Shown: in pieces, positions 24,349-32,649 of the stretch | Layout of the letters: every line of letters starts with the position of its first letter | Numbering within the stretch: position 1 is the stretch's first letter | Assembly: GCA_024343425.1 (NCBI GenBank) | Contig: BRLC01000007.1 | Span: 1 to 50,065, forward strand | Direction: 5' to 3' | DNA: 50,065 nucleotides | Source of the DNA: Rhizobiaceae bacterium MnEN-MB40S | GTDB lineage: Bacteria > Pseudomonadota > Alphaproteobacteria > Rhizobiales > Rhizobiaceae | Translations under genes and position numbers: made by a program | Notes under the pieces: generated by a model | Databases searched by the model: none | What the model was told of the DNA's origin: nothing | The model's input: the letters and a program-made list of their open reading frames with translations, nothing else

Positions 24349-25416
24349 TTATTTTCCGTCGATATGCTTGTAGGATGTGCCGTCGGCATAGAGATCCTGG
24401 AATGCAAAGTAGCTTTCGCCGATTTTCTCCATCCAGTCATTGCCATCGGCAGCCTGCTCCTCCGCCTTCGCCATCGCCCAGGTGCGTCCTGCTGCTGTGA
24501 TGGCGTCGGTCACTTCCTTGGGAAGCACTTCCATGGTGTTGTCGCCGGCCTTGAGTTCTTCCATAGCAACAATATCCTGCATTCCAGACTGTAGATAGCT
24601 TTCAAACACAGCGAGTTTGGCGGCGGTGGTCACAACATCCTTTAGGTCGTCGGGCAGGGCGTCCCAGGTTTCCTGCTTCACAATGAACTCGTTGATGCCG
24701 GCGGGAAAATGCAATCCCGGACCGATGATGAACTTTGCGGCCTTCTGCAACCCTGCGATCTGATTGTCGGCAGGACCCGACCACTCGGCCACATCGACGC
24801 CGCCGCGATCGAGCATCTGGTAGACTTCCGAGCCGGTCACGAAGACCGGCCCCGCCCCGAATTCATCGGCCAGGATCGACGCCCAGCCGCCGGCTGCGCG
24901 GAATTTAAGACCTTTAAGATCCTCGACGGATTTGATTTCCTTATGCGAATGCCAGAGCTCCGTGCCGACGACGCCGCCGACCAGTGAGTGAAGTCCAAGG
25001 GTGTCGCGCTTGAATTCCGTCAGGAGCTCCTGGCCACCGCCTTCATAAAGCCAGTAGAGCATTGTTTCCGGGCCCATGCCGCCCGGGTGGCCGGCGTAGA
25101 ATGTGTTGGCCGGATCTTCGTTCACGGCGTAGAGCGGAGTGATCATCGCGGCATCGGCGGTTCCGTCCAGCACCGCTTCGTAATTCTGGGTGGCCGGAGC
25201 CAGAACGCCGACAGGGTAGGGCTCAATGACAAGTCGTCCTTCCGACAGCTGGTTAACCCGGTTCGTGAAGGGCTCGACGATATTTTTCCACAATCCCCAC
25301 GTTTCACCAGCATAGCTGGACATGCGCCATACGATAGGGTCGTCCTGCGCCAGAGCCTGGGAGGCAGGCAAAAGGGTCGCAGCGACGATAAAGGCTGCCT
25401 TGAGGGTATGTTTCAT
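24349..25416 (-). CDS. TRAP transporter substrate-binding protein (DctP, chloroaromatic/2-oxoacid-type subfamily)
   Basis: The product is 355 aa. The Sec signal peptide MKHTLKAAFIVAATLLPASQALA is followed by QDD. The mature protein shows IEPYPVGVLAPATQNYEAVLDGTADAAMI, ELWHSHKEIKSVEDLKGLKFRAAGG and VDVAEWSGPADN; the last is typical of the TakP-like subfamily that binds 2-oxoacids, lactate or aromatic acids, often with a bound metal ion. It is the first gene of the minus-strand operon with DctQ, DctM and the molybdenum hydroxylase, so its ligand is probably the hydroxylase substrate or a relative. Confidence 0.92.
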   Translation of the reverse strand: MKHTLKAAFIVAATLLPASQALAQDDPIVWRMSSYAGETWGLWKNIVEPFTNRVNQLSEGRLVIEPYPVGVLAPATQNYEAVLDGTADAAMITPLYAVNEDPANTFYAGHPGGMGPETMLYWLYEGGGQELLTEFKRDTLGLHSLVGGVVGTELWHSHKEIKSVEDLKGLKFRAAGGWASILADEFGAGPVFVTGSEVYQMLDRGGVDVAEWSGPADNQIAGLQKAAKFIIGPGLHFPAGINEFIVKQETWDALPDDLKDVVTTAAKLAVFESYLQSGMQDIVAMEELKAGDNTMEVLPKEVTDAITAAGRTWAMAKAEEQAADGNDWMEKIGESYFAFQDLYADGTSYKHIDGK

Positions 25417-25896
25417 TGATTTCTCCTGTTGAGTCTGGTCTCCAGCGACGGAGATGTGGCATTCTCGTGTTGTTCGGAGCTGAGGCGGGAGCCCCGAAAA
25501 GTTTCCGGGGTGTCGTCAACTGCCCCCGGCGAATTGGACGAGTTTCGCTTAATTCTGTGGTCTGGGCTCATAGTTCCGCTATTTGTATCATTGTTCCGAA
25601 TATCGACGCATTATTTGCTTTTGTAAACAGGTGCGACGGCACGTATTTCCGGCATCTTGCACAAATAAACGTCAGAGATATTCTGCCTACCAGAGAGAAA
25701 GCGAGATATTTCTGGTATTTTAGAGAGATTTTGAAAATTTAGGCAGCTGTGTATGAAGTCTGGTGTCGCTAGAATAAATTCAGGGCGCCTGGGATAAATG
25801 TTGCTATTATCGGAACATTAAGCGGTTCGCATGCAAGTATTGCTGTCCCCCGGCACCGACACGATAGGTCGGCGCCGGTGTATTTTCTTGAAGCTG
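25417..25896. promoter_or_regulatory. Upstream region of the DctP operon with repeated TGTTCCG-type sites
   Basis: The 480 bp carry no convincing gene. AGTTCCG (25572-25578) and TGTTCCGA (25592-25599) are spaced exactly 20 bp. The second lies in a 14-base match, ATTGTTCCGAATAT, to the M24 upstream region. TCGGAACA recurs at 25810-25817. A GC-rich hairpin with one mismatch (25850-25860 with 25868-25878) lies just past the stop of the Gly-rich gene; it is followed by T-rich sequence only in the plus direction, so its role as a terminator for that gene is doubtful. Confidence 0.45.
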
Positions 25897-26523
25897 TTAT
25901 CTTAAAACAATCATGCAGAGCTGCACTGTCGTTGCATCGAAAGCGCGTGGATTCTGCATTATGCCGCGACAGCTTTTGCGCAGTTTTATCCTGTCGCCAT
26001 CGCTGAGCGACGCTACTGCCGCTCCAACGGATTGGGATCCGCTACCGCCACCGCCAGAGCCGGATCCGCCGTTGCCGGCGCCGTCGCCACCTCCGGATCC
26101 TCCTCCGCTTCCGCCGCCGCCTGAACCGGATCCGCCTCCGATTCCAACGCCAACTCCCACACCGGCGCCAATTCCGCCAGTTCCTACGCCAGCGCCAACG
26201 CCGACACCGGCGCTTGCAACGCCGCCGATATCCGCGCCTGCGCCAACACCGGCGCCTACGCCGCGGCTTCCAACGCCTGCGGCTGCCCCGACTCCTGCGC
26301 TGGAGTTTCCGACGCCCACGCCCGCGCCCGCGCCAACCCCGACGCCTGAACTGCTTGCTCCGACGCCAGCGCCTACGCCAGCGCCGACGCCTCCAACCCC
26401 GACTCCGGCGCCAACCCCGACACCGCTTTGAGCCGACGCAATTGCCGTCGTCCCGAAAAATGCAACGCCGACAATTAATGAAGCGATCCATTTTGAAGTT
26501 CGATAGTCTCGACGAGTCGTCAT
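25897..26523 (-). CDS. Secreted Gly/Val/Ala-rich low-complexity protein
   Basis: The product is 208 aa from the ATG at 26523 with GGAGGAG about 6 bp upstream. A signal peptide ([20 protein letters not shown]) ends at about residue 31. Residues 33-125 consist of [11 protein letters not shown] repeats. Residues about 126-163 are Gly/Ser-rich. The last 45 residues form a non-repetitive end, [18 protein letters not shown] onward, with two cysteines that could form a disulfide. This layout suggests an exported structural, adhesive or matrix protein; I know no assigned function. The complementary strand has a Pro-rich frame that is a reflection of the repeat. It stands alone with its own upstream region. 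Confidence 0.75.
   Translation of the reverse strand: MTTRRDYRTSKWIASLIVGVAFFGTTAIASAQSGVGVGAGVGVGGVGAGVGAGVGASSSGVGVGAGAGVGVGNSSAGVGAAAGVGSRGVGAGVGAGADIGGVASAGVGVGAGVGTGGIGAGVGVGVGIGGGSGSGGGGSGGGSGGGDGAGNGGSGSGGGGSGSQSVGAAVASLSDGDRIKLRKSCRGIMQNPRAFDATTVQLCMIVLR
26035..26427 (-). repeat. Low-complexity coding repeat (Gly-Val-Gly-Ala then Gly-Ser)
   Basis: Short tandem units coding for [13 protein letters not shown] and later [13 protein letters not shown] sequence fill most of the secreted protein gene. The DNA alternates GGC/GTT-like codons with third-base variation, so it is not an exact DNA repeat but could still expand or contract by slippage. Confidence 0.7.
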
Positions 26524-26892
26524 CTTTACTCCTCCTTGCTGGTCGCCCAATAGTAATAATAGTGCAGTATGGAGATAAAGAAAGAAGAAAGTTTTCTATA
26601 GAATAATAATACAGACATTAATTAAAATATTAAACGACGAATACTTTGTTTGTGTAGAAACAATAAATGCTCTATCCAGCAATTGCAGTCCTGCGATTGT
26701 CCATGGGTAGTCAGAAGCGGCGACGTGCGGCGTCGTACGTATGAAAATTTCCGTCACAATCGGTTTTTCAGAAGTCACGGGAACTTCGTCATGAAAATGC
26801 GCGTTTTCACAGCGAATTTCCGATCAACAGCAGTTTTCCATGTAACGTCAGCCGGGCGCGAAGTGGGACCATACCGCAAGGCGACAAAGAGA
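26524..26892. promoter_or_regulatory. Divergent upstream region, Gly-rich protein / L,D-transpeptidase
   Basis: About 370 bp of mostly AT-rich DNA lie between divergent genes, with the lowest GC at 26570-26660. It should carry both promoters, but I see no confident -35/-10 pair. The transpeptidase frame is open through most of it; an ATG at 26791 with GGGAA upstream is an alternative start. Confidence 0.35.
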
Positions 26893-27564
26893 GTGAAGCG
26901 TAGAGAGTTTGTTGCAGGCAGCGTAAGCCTGCTCGGATTGGCGGCGGCAGGGTGTGCATCGGCTCCGATGCCAATGCCTGACAGGCAGGGTTACGGCGTC
27001 AGCGTGGGTGTTCCGTCGTATTACCGTTCGTTGTACGGGCCAATGCCTCAGGAGCGCTTTCCTGTTCCCGCTGTTGACTTGAGCCGGGTTCCGGAGCGTT
27101 TCTGGCGTCGGGAAGTTGACTATTATGCGGGATATCCGGTTGGTTCTCTCGTCGTCGACACAAATGAATTCTACTTGTATCTCGTTCAGCCGAACAATAC
27201 GGCGATACGATACGGCGTTGGTCTTGGACGCGCCGGTTTTTCCTGGTCGGGAAGCGGCTATATCGAATGGAAGCAAGCGTGGCCGACTTGGACGCCTCCC
27301 GCAAGCATGATCGCGCGTCAACCGGAACTCGCACGGTGGAGCGCCGAGAACGGCGGCATGCCGCCCGGTCTCGATAATCCGCTCGGCGCGCGCGCCCTGT
27401 ATATATTCCAGAACGGCAAGGACACGCTTTACCGGATTCACGGGTCGCCGGAATACTGGTCTATCGGTCAGGCCGTTTCCAGTGGCTGCGTCAGGCTGAT
27501 GAACCAGGATATCGTTGACTTGTATGACAGGGTGCCCACCGGTTCGAAGTTGATCGTCATTTGA
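26893..27564 (+). CDS. L,D-transpeptidase (YkuD domain), lipoprotein/Tat-type signal
   Basis: The product is 223 aa from GTG 26893, giving KRREFVAGSVSLLGLAAAGC. This joins a twin-arginine-like KRREFV motif to a lipobox (AAGC), as in many alphaproteobacterial homologues; an ATG at 26791 would add 34 residues. The YkuD domain has the catalytic motif IHGSPEYWSIGQAVSSGCVRLMNQDIVDLYDRV, with His and the SxGCxR cysteine, and upstream strands VVDTNEFYLYLVQPNNTAIRYGVGLGRAGF. It crosslinks peptidoglycan by 3-3 bonds or anchors proteins to it, in the periplasm. It is a single gene with flanking gaps on both sides. Confidence 0.88.
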   Translation: MKRREFVAGSVSLLGLAAAGCASAPMPMPDRQGYGVSVGVPSYYRSLYGPMPQERFPVPAVDLSRVPERFWRREVDYYAGYPVGSLVVDTNEFYLYLVQPNNTAIRYGVGLGRAGFSWSGSGYIEWKQAWPTWTPPASMIARQPELARWSAENGGMPPGLDNPLGARALYIFQNGKDTLYRIHGSPEYWSIGQAVSSGCVRLMNQDIVDLYDRVPTGSKLIVI

Positions 27565-27699
27565 AGAGAACCAGAGAAAGCTTCCGTTGAACCGACGCAA
27601 CCATTACGCCGGTATGTGAATTATGCAGTTGGGCGAGGTAGAAAAATCTTAATGTCCGGGTAATATTCAATTACAGTATGCTTCTCAGTTCAGGAGGTC

Positions 27700-28767
27700 A
27701 TGCTGGAAAATCTTCTCTACGCCTATGCATGCCTGTTGGCGGTTTTGACGCTCATGGCTGCGACCAACGCCAGTTCCGACAAATGGCCGACCGGGCATGC
27801 GTTTCGCTATGTCGCCCTCACCGTCGCTATACTTGCCTCGTTTGCGGTCAATCTGGCGATAACGTCCGTTGCGGGAATTCCTGCAGGTGGGCCACTCGCC
27901 TTTCACGCAGCCGTGATTCTGCTCTATGTTTCCTATCCAGTCGCGGCGACTGCGGTCGCTTTACTGGTGGCGTATGTTGTCGTCTCGAATAATGCGGAGC
28001 TCTCGATACTCGCGGAACTTATGCCGATGCTGGGCGTCGCACTCGGGTTGAGAGTTATCGGTCGAGACACCTATCGTGTCACCTGGCCGGTGAAAGTGGT
28101 TTCGATCGCAAGCGCCGCCGCAATCGCATCCATTGTCTCGACGGTCCTGTCCGGCGCGACTCTACAGTTCGTCATAGCCAATCTTTTCATGACGGCGCTG
28201 GTTGTTTGGGCAGGCGCATATTTCTTTGAGAGAGAGAAAGCGTTGCGCGATCGCAGGGCGTACTGGCGGGAAAGAGCGCAGACCGACCATCTGACGACAC
28301 TTTACAATCGAAGCCGTTTCGAACGTGACATTTCCATCCTGGTGGCGAATGGCGATATCGGCCTTTTGCTGATCGACGCCGACAATTTCAAGATGGTCAA
28401 TGATCGGTTCGGACACGAGGTCGGCGATATCGCGCTCACGCACATTTCGCAGGTGCTCTATAGCGAGTTGGCTGATCCCCAGAAGGCCTATCGTATTGGC
28501 GGTGAGGAGTTCGCCGTTATCGTTTGTGATCATTCCAGCGAGCGGATGATGGAAATTGCGGAAAACATTCGAGGCAAAATCGAGAGGAGTTCTCTGATCG
28601 TCAACGGCCGGTCTCTCAAGATGACCGTGAGCATAGGTCTGACGATAGGCAAAAGGGGCGAGAGTCCTGCTGAAGTCATGCGTCAGGCCGACAAAAGTCT
28701 TTACAGGGCGAAGGATCGTGGCAGAAACTGTGTCGATGTTTTTGAAGCGGCTCAGTCCGCCGCATAA
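27700..28767 (+). CDS. Membrane diguanylate cyclase (GGDEF)
   Basis: The product is 355 aa from the ATG at 27700 with a strong AGGAGG site. About six hydrophobic segments span residues 1-178, forming an uncharacterised membrane sensor. The GGDEF domain follows: DHLTTLYNRSRFERD, metal site LIDADNFKMVND (224-234) and active-site RIGGEEF (265-271). It makes cyclic di-GMP from two GTP. The RxxD inhibitory site normally five residues before GGEEF is absent (ADPQ at 258-261), so product inhibition through it is not expected. A response regulator follows 39 bp later on the same strand. Confidence 0.92.
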   Translation: MLENLLYAYACLLAVLTLMAATNASSDKWPTGHAFRYVALTVAILASFAVNLAITSVAGIPAGGPLAFHAAVILLYVSYPVAATAVALLVAYVVVSNNAELSILAELMPMLGVALGLRVIGRDTYRVTWPVKVVSIASAAAIASIVSTVLSGATLQFVIANLFMTALVVWAGAYFFEREKALRDRRAYWRERAQTDHLTTLYNRSRFERDISILVANGDIGLLLIDADNFKMVNDRFGHEVGDIALTHISQVLYSELADPQKAYRIGGEEFAVIVCDHSSERMMEIAENIRGKIERSSLIVNGRSLKMTVSIGLTIGKRGESPAEVMRQADKSLYRAKDRGRNCVDVFEAAQSAA

Positions 28768-28806
28768 TCGTTTCTACTCCGATCCATACTCAGAAGGTAT
28801 TCCGAT

Positions 28807-29214
28807 TTGGAACCAAATAGCGAAAATCCAGGCAAATCGATTCTCATCGTGGACGATGATGCATTCGACAGAAGCCTGATTGCCCGCAATTTGCGAACCG
28901 AGCTGCCGAACTACGATCTGGTCGAGTTGTCGGACAGCAGCCAGGTGATTTCAGCAATGGCGAAGCGACGACCCGACTTGGTGCTTCTCGATATCTGGAT
29001 GCCTTCTCCCGACGGATTTGAAGTGCTGGACGCAATCAGGTCCAGCCATGACTATGAGGGGTTGCCGGTCATCATGCTTTCAAGCTCCACAAACCCTGTC
29101 GACAAAAGCAGGGCGCGATCGCGCGGAGCCGACGGATATGAAGTCAAGCCGGCGAGCCTGGCCGGGTACAGAACGCTCGCCAAGGCGGTGTCCGCCCGCT
29201 TGCAGGAACGTTAA
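28807..29214 (+). CDS. Single-domain response regulator (CheY-like)
   Basis: The product is 135 aa from TTG 28807, with AAGG about 10 bp upstream. The receiver domain has the acidic pocket IVDDDAFDR (14-22), phosphoacceptor Asp62 (LVLLDIWMPSPDG), Ser92 (VIMLSSS) and Lys114 (YEVKP). There is no output domain, so it acts by protein contact or as a phosphate relay. It follows the diguanylate cyclase and is convergent, 19 bp away, with a PAS histidine kinase that is a plausible partner. Confidence 0.88.
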   Translation: MEPNSENPGKSILIVDDDAFDRSLIARNLRTELPNYDLVELSDSSQVISAMAKRRPDLVLLDIWMPSPDGFEVLDAIRSSHDYEGLPVIMLSSSTNPVDKSRARSRGADGYEVKPASLAGYRTLAKAVSARLQER

Positions 29215-29233
29215 CTTTTCAGGGAACTTAATT

Positions 29234-30319
29234 TTAGTCTGATCCGACGAGCCTGCCAGGTATCGTGAAGCGGATCGTTGCGCCGTCGCCAAGTTCCGGT
29301 TCGTCAACCCACACAGTTCCGCCGCGCGCTTCCGCCAGTTGTTGGACTGCCGCGAGGCCAAATCCATGGACGCCTCCCTGGGAGTCCGTGTGCTGCGATC
29401 CGCCAATTGGTTCGTTGCTTGACTGAAAACCCTCGCCATCGTCCGAAACCGTCACGACGATCCACTCTCCATCCCGGTCCGCACGACTGGTGACGGTGAC
29501 GGCCACCTGTGAATTTGCGAATTTTATCGCGTTGTCCAGCAGGTTTCTCAGGGCGATCTGGAGCGCAGCCTTGTCGGTCGTGGCGAGACATGACGGCAAC
29601 GCCACGGTTTTCGTCGAAAGTGGATCAAGTATGGCCACAAGGTCCGAGCAGACATGGTGCACGTCCACTATCTGGTGCGGCGCGAGATCAAGCGTGAGCG
29701 ACCGTGCATAGGACAACATGTCGTCAATTTGCGACAGGGCCTTTTTTGTCATGTCGCCTGCCTTTTCCAGCAGCTCTTTCTTGCCGTCTCCAAGATCCTC
29801 GAAACCCTCGCCAATCATCTCCACCATCAGTCCAATCTGGCGCAAGGGACCGCGCAAGTCGTGGGCCGCGGTGGAGGTGAACAGTGCAAGATCGTCGTTA
29901 AGCGCCTTGATTTTCGAGTTGCTTTCCGCCTGTTTGAACTGGGTTTCCTTGAATTCGGTTATATCTGTCGCAATGCCGATGATGCCGGTGATGACGTTTC
30001 CGGCGCGGATCGGCGACAGCGTGGTCTGCCACCATTTCGGTCCCGTCGCGAGGTCGATGTTTTCTTCATAGGTATAGGCTGCGTTGCGGCGCAGGCAGGA
30101 GAGGTAATTCTTGGTGATGGTGTTGGCGGTTCGCTCCGGCAGAAAGTCGTGTGGGGATTTGCCGAACACCTCTTCGTTCTTCAATCCGCTGAGCTTTTCA
30201 TGGCTGCTGTTGAGCTTGCGGAACTGGAATATCTCTCCCGGCAGAACATCGAGAACGAAAATCGGCACTTCGACCGAATCGAGAATTTCTTCCGAATAGG
30301 TAAAGGCAGACATTGGCAT
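29234..30319 (-). CDS. PAS-domain sensor histidine kinase
   Basis: The product is about 361 aa (ATG 30319; the ATG two codons on is also possible). The PAS domain covers about residues 10-125 (EVFGKSPHDFLPE, GIIGIATDITEFKE). HisKA has phosphoacceptor His153 in STAAHDLRGPLRQI. HATPase_c has NLLDNAIKFA, DDGEGF and GVHGFGLAAVQQLAEARGG. There are no membrane segments, so it is a cytosolic sensor. It starts 7 bp after the radical SAM gene stop, making a likely two-gene operon. The convergent CheY-like protein is the best candidate substrate. Confidence 0.9.
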   Translation of the reverse strand: MPMSAFTYSEEILDSVEVPIFVLDVLPGEIFQFRKLNSSHEKLSGLKNEEVFGKSPHDFLPERTANTITKNYLSCLRRNAAYTYEENIDLATGPKWWQTTLSPIRAGNVITGIIGIATDITEFKETQFKQAESNSKIKALNDDLALFTSTAAHDLRGPLRQIGLMVEMIGEGFEDLGDGKKELLEKAGDMTKKALSQIDDMLSYARSLTLDLAPHQIVDVHHVCSDLVAILDPLSTKTVALPSCLATTDKAALQIALRNLLDNAIKFANSQVAVTVTSRADRDGEWIVVTVSDDGEGFQSSNEPIGGSQHTDSQGGVHGFGLAAVQQLAEARGGTVWVDEPELGDGATIRFTIPGRLVGSD

Positions 30320-30326
30320 GGAAAGT

Positions 30327-32135
30327 TCAACCGTTAACGGCGCTCACCAGTTCTCTGACCTTGCGGGTATGCGCAACGGCCTGCTGCGCGCCGCGCGTTT
30401 GTGTCAGCAGATCGAATGAACTGTCTTCGTCGTCGGTGACTGCTGTCATCGCCTTGTCCGTATAGTGCGCGGCGTTCGGGTCGCGCTGGACTGCTCGAGC
30501 CAGCAGTAGAAGATCCACGATCGAGCGAACGATCCGACCGTGCTTCACAATCGTCTCTCCGACGTAGCGGGGCCAGAACAGGACTGGATGTTCACGAGGC
30601 AGGCCGTGACGGCGCTCGTCGGGATGCTTGAGCCGGAGGACGCCGCTTTGCAGCGGATGCACGCGCTCCAGCGGGACCGTCGTCTTGAAAGTGAAAAGCA
30701 CTTTGAGCAATCTGAACAGCGGAACACCCGAGGCGGCGGCGCGGCGCAGCAATGTCAGCGTGTGTTCCTTGGAATAATAGAGCGACCAGGCCTCCTCGTA
30801 GATGGCCTTGAATTCCTCATTGCTCATCTTTTCATGCGCGGTGCAGACATGCTCGAGATCGTAGATGTTGAGATCGGGCTCCATGGCTATGCCCTGGTTC
30901 CACAGCTTCTGATGGTCTTCGGAGCCGGGCAGGGGCGTAAGCAGGAAGAATTCGATGATATCAAGCGGCAGTTCTTCCTGGATGATTTCGATATCGCGCC
31001 GGATCGATTCCGGCGTGTCGGAAGGAAAACCGAGAATGTACCCGGCCATGGTGATGATGCCCTGATCTTTCCAGGCCAGCAGCATCTTGCGGTATTCGGT
31101 GATCTTGTTCTGGCGCTTCTTGGCGCTCGCCAGATTGTCCGGATTGACGTTCTCGAGCCCAATGAACACGCGGGTCATGCCGGCGCGTTTCGCTTTTTCG
31201 ATAAAGTTCTCGATCTTGTGGCACAGCGTATCGACCTGGATCATCAATCCGATGGGAATGCCGTCGCGCTCACGGAGCAATATCAGCCTGTCGAAGATCG
31301 CTTCCCAGTGCCTGTTGCGGGCGAAATTGTCGTCCGTGATGAAGAACTTGCTGATTCCCTGTTCCCAGTTCAGACGCACGATCTCTTCTATGTCGTCGGC
31401 TGAACGGAACCGTGACTTGCGTCCTTGCACATTGATGATCGTGCAGAAGGAACATTGGTAGGGGCAGCCGCGACCGGCGTCGAAACTTGTGCTGAGCCCC
31501 AGTGTGCGCTTGACGTTGACCTTCGGAAGAATAGGCACGGGCGTCTCATTGAGTCCCGGCAGATCGTTCATGAAATTGTAGACTGGCTGGAGCTTGTTTT
31601 CGGCGGCGTCGATCAGCACCTGGTCCAATCGACCTTCCGCTTCTCCGGCGAACATGGCAATGCCGAGATCGCGACAGGCGTCCAGTTCGATGGCCTTTCC
31701 GTCGAGCATCGCCAGACACCCGGAAATATGGAAACCACCCATGGCGACAGGAACGCCGGCGTCTCTAAACGGCCGCGCAATATCAAGGGCGCGCGGATAC
31801 TGGTTCGACTGAACGCCGACAAGGGCGACCATCCCGAAATTTTCGTTCTGGCGCAGCGTCTTGAGCAGCGATTTGGTTCTGACGCGCGTGTTGGTTTCGT
31901 CGATGATGGTGATGTCGATGTCGACATCTTCTCCAAGAACACGACGCTCAGCGCAGTCGGCGGCAATCCCGTAGACGGCGGCAAGAGAATTCGATGGGAT
32001 CATGGCGCGCCACCAGCGAATGACGTAGCCGTCGTCATCGTAGTGTGATGGTTTGATCAGGATGAGCTGGAAGCGGCGTCTGGCTTGTTTGGTGTCTGCC
32101 AAGTAACGGTCCCTGTAATTGGATTTTGCGGACAT
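30327..32135 (-). CDS. B12-binding domain radical SAM protein
   Basis: The product is 602 aa. The N-terminal region (22-190) has the layout of a cobalamin-binding Rossmann domain (FQLILIKPSHYDDDGYV, GMVALVGVQSNQYPRALDIARPFRDAGVPVAMGGFHISG), though a DxHxxG base-off motif is not evident. The radical SAM core has the [4Fe-4S] motif GCPYQCSFC with Cys224, Cys228 and Cys231, then ITDDNFARN, IGLENVNPDNLASA and GYILGFPSDTPESI. The C-terminal 180 residues look family-specific. Class B radical SAM enzymes methylate or rearrange unreactive carbons, for example in lipids or pigments; the substrate is unknown. It lies directly upstream of the PAS kinase. Confidence 0.85.
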   Translation of the reverse strand: MSAKSNYRDRYLADTKQARRRFQLILIKPSHYDDDGYVIRWWRAMIPSNSLAAVYGIAADCAERRVLGEDVDIDITIIDETNTRVRTKSLLKTLRQNENFGMVALVGVQSNQYPRALDIARPFRDAGVPVAMGGFHISGCLAMLDGKAIELDACRDLGIAMFAGEAEGRLDQVLIDAAENKLQPVYNFMNDLPGLNETPVPILPKVNVKRTLGLSTSFDAGRGCPYQCSFCTIINVQGRKSRFRSADDIEEIVRLNWEQGISKFFITDDNFARNRHWEAIFDRLILLRERDGIPIGLMIQVDTLCHKIENFIEKAKRAGMTRVFIGLENVNPDNLASAKKRQNKITEYRKMLLAWKDQGIITMAGYILGFPSDTPESIRRDIEIIQEELPLDIIEFFLLTPLPGSEDHQKLWNQGIAMEPDLNIYDLEHVCTAHEKMSNEEFKAIYEEAWSLYYSKEHTLTLLRRAAASGVPLFRLLKVLFTFKTTVPLERVHPLQSGVLRLKHPDERRHGLPREHPVLFWPRYVGETIVKHGRIVRSIVDLLLLARAVQRDPNAAHYTDKAMTAVTDDEDSSFDLLTQTRGAQQAVAHTRKVRELVSAVNG

Positions 32136-32334
32136 CGTATATCAAGCGATGCAAAGTCTTCGCGGTACTATATTCGTTTTTGCCGATAATATCGACCATC
32201 AAATCTTCAGAATTTCGAGATCCGCGTATGTCCGTCAAATATGGCGCGCCATTCAGGCGATCAAGTGATGGGAAATCCTGAAGATGGCCTGCAGATGAGT
32301 TGCGAATCAGATAAGTGTGTGCTTATGTATCTGC
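32136..32334. promoter_or_regulatory. Divergent promoter region with ArsR-type operator
   Basis: Nested inverted repeats lie directly before the ArsR start codon: CAGATA (32308-32313) with TATCTG (32328-32333), and inside them ATAAG with CTTAT (32311-32315, 32322-32326). This is the usual form of an ArsR-family autoregulatory site. A perfect 12-bp palindrome ATGGCGCGCCAT at 32241-32252 lies midway and could be a second operator or chance. The radical SAM gene reads the other way from the same region. Confidence 0.45.
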
Positions 32335-32649
32335 ATGACCGGAAATGACGTCTTCAAAGCGCTGGCTGATCCGACGCGCCGCGCAATTTTTGAAAAACTG
32401 GCGGATGGAAGCATGAACGCCAGTGCGCTGCGGGAAGGCATGGGCATCAGTCAGCCCGCCATGTCCCAACACCTGTCGGTTTTGCGCAATGCAAATCTCG
32501 TCCGTGAAGAACGGCGCGGACGCTACGTCAACTACGAGGTCAACCCGGACGGGTTGGTCCAGATCGCCGATTGGCTTGCGAAATACCGCGCCTACTGGCC
32601 GGCCCGTGTCGACGCCCTCAAGGCCTTGTTGAAGGAAATGGATCAATGA
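32335..32649 (+). CDS. ArsR family transcriptional regulator
   Basis: The product is 104 aa from the ATG at 32335. The winged helix is DVFKALADPTRRAIFEKLADGSMNASALREGMGISQPAMSQHLSVLRNANLVREERRGRYVNYEVN. It lacks the CxC metal motif of true metal sensors. The C-terminus (IADWLAKYRAYWPARVDALKALL) matches the ArsR subgroup paired with SRPBCC proteins. Its stop overlaps the next start (ATGA), coupling it to the AHSA1 gene. Confidence 0.9.
   Translation: MTGNDVFKALADPTRRAIFEKLADGSMNASALREGMGISQPAMSQHLSVLRNANLVREERRGRYVNYEVNPDGLVQIADWLAKYRAYWPARVDALKALLKEMDQ

Noticed and set aside
25416..25742. 109-codon frame in the DctP upstream region
   Set aside because: No recognisable domain or ribosome site, atypical composition, and it overlaps the likely regulatory sites.
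25913..26431. Pro-rich PTPAPTP repeat frame on the plus strand
   Set aside because: It mirrors the Gly/Val/Ala repeat gene. The minus frame has a signal peptide and a strong ribosome site; the plus frame has neither.
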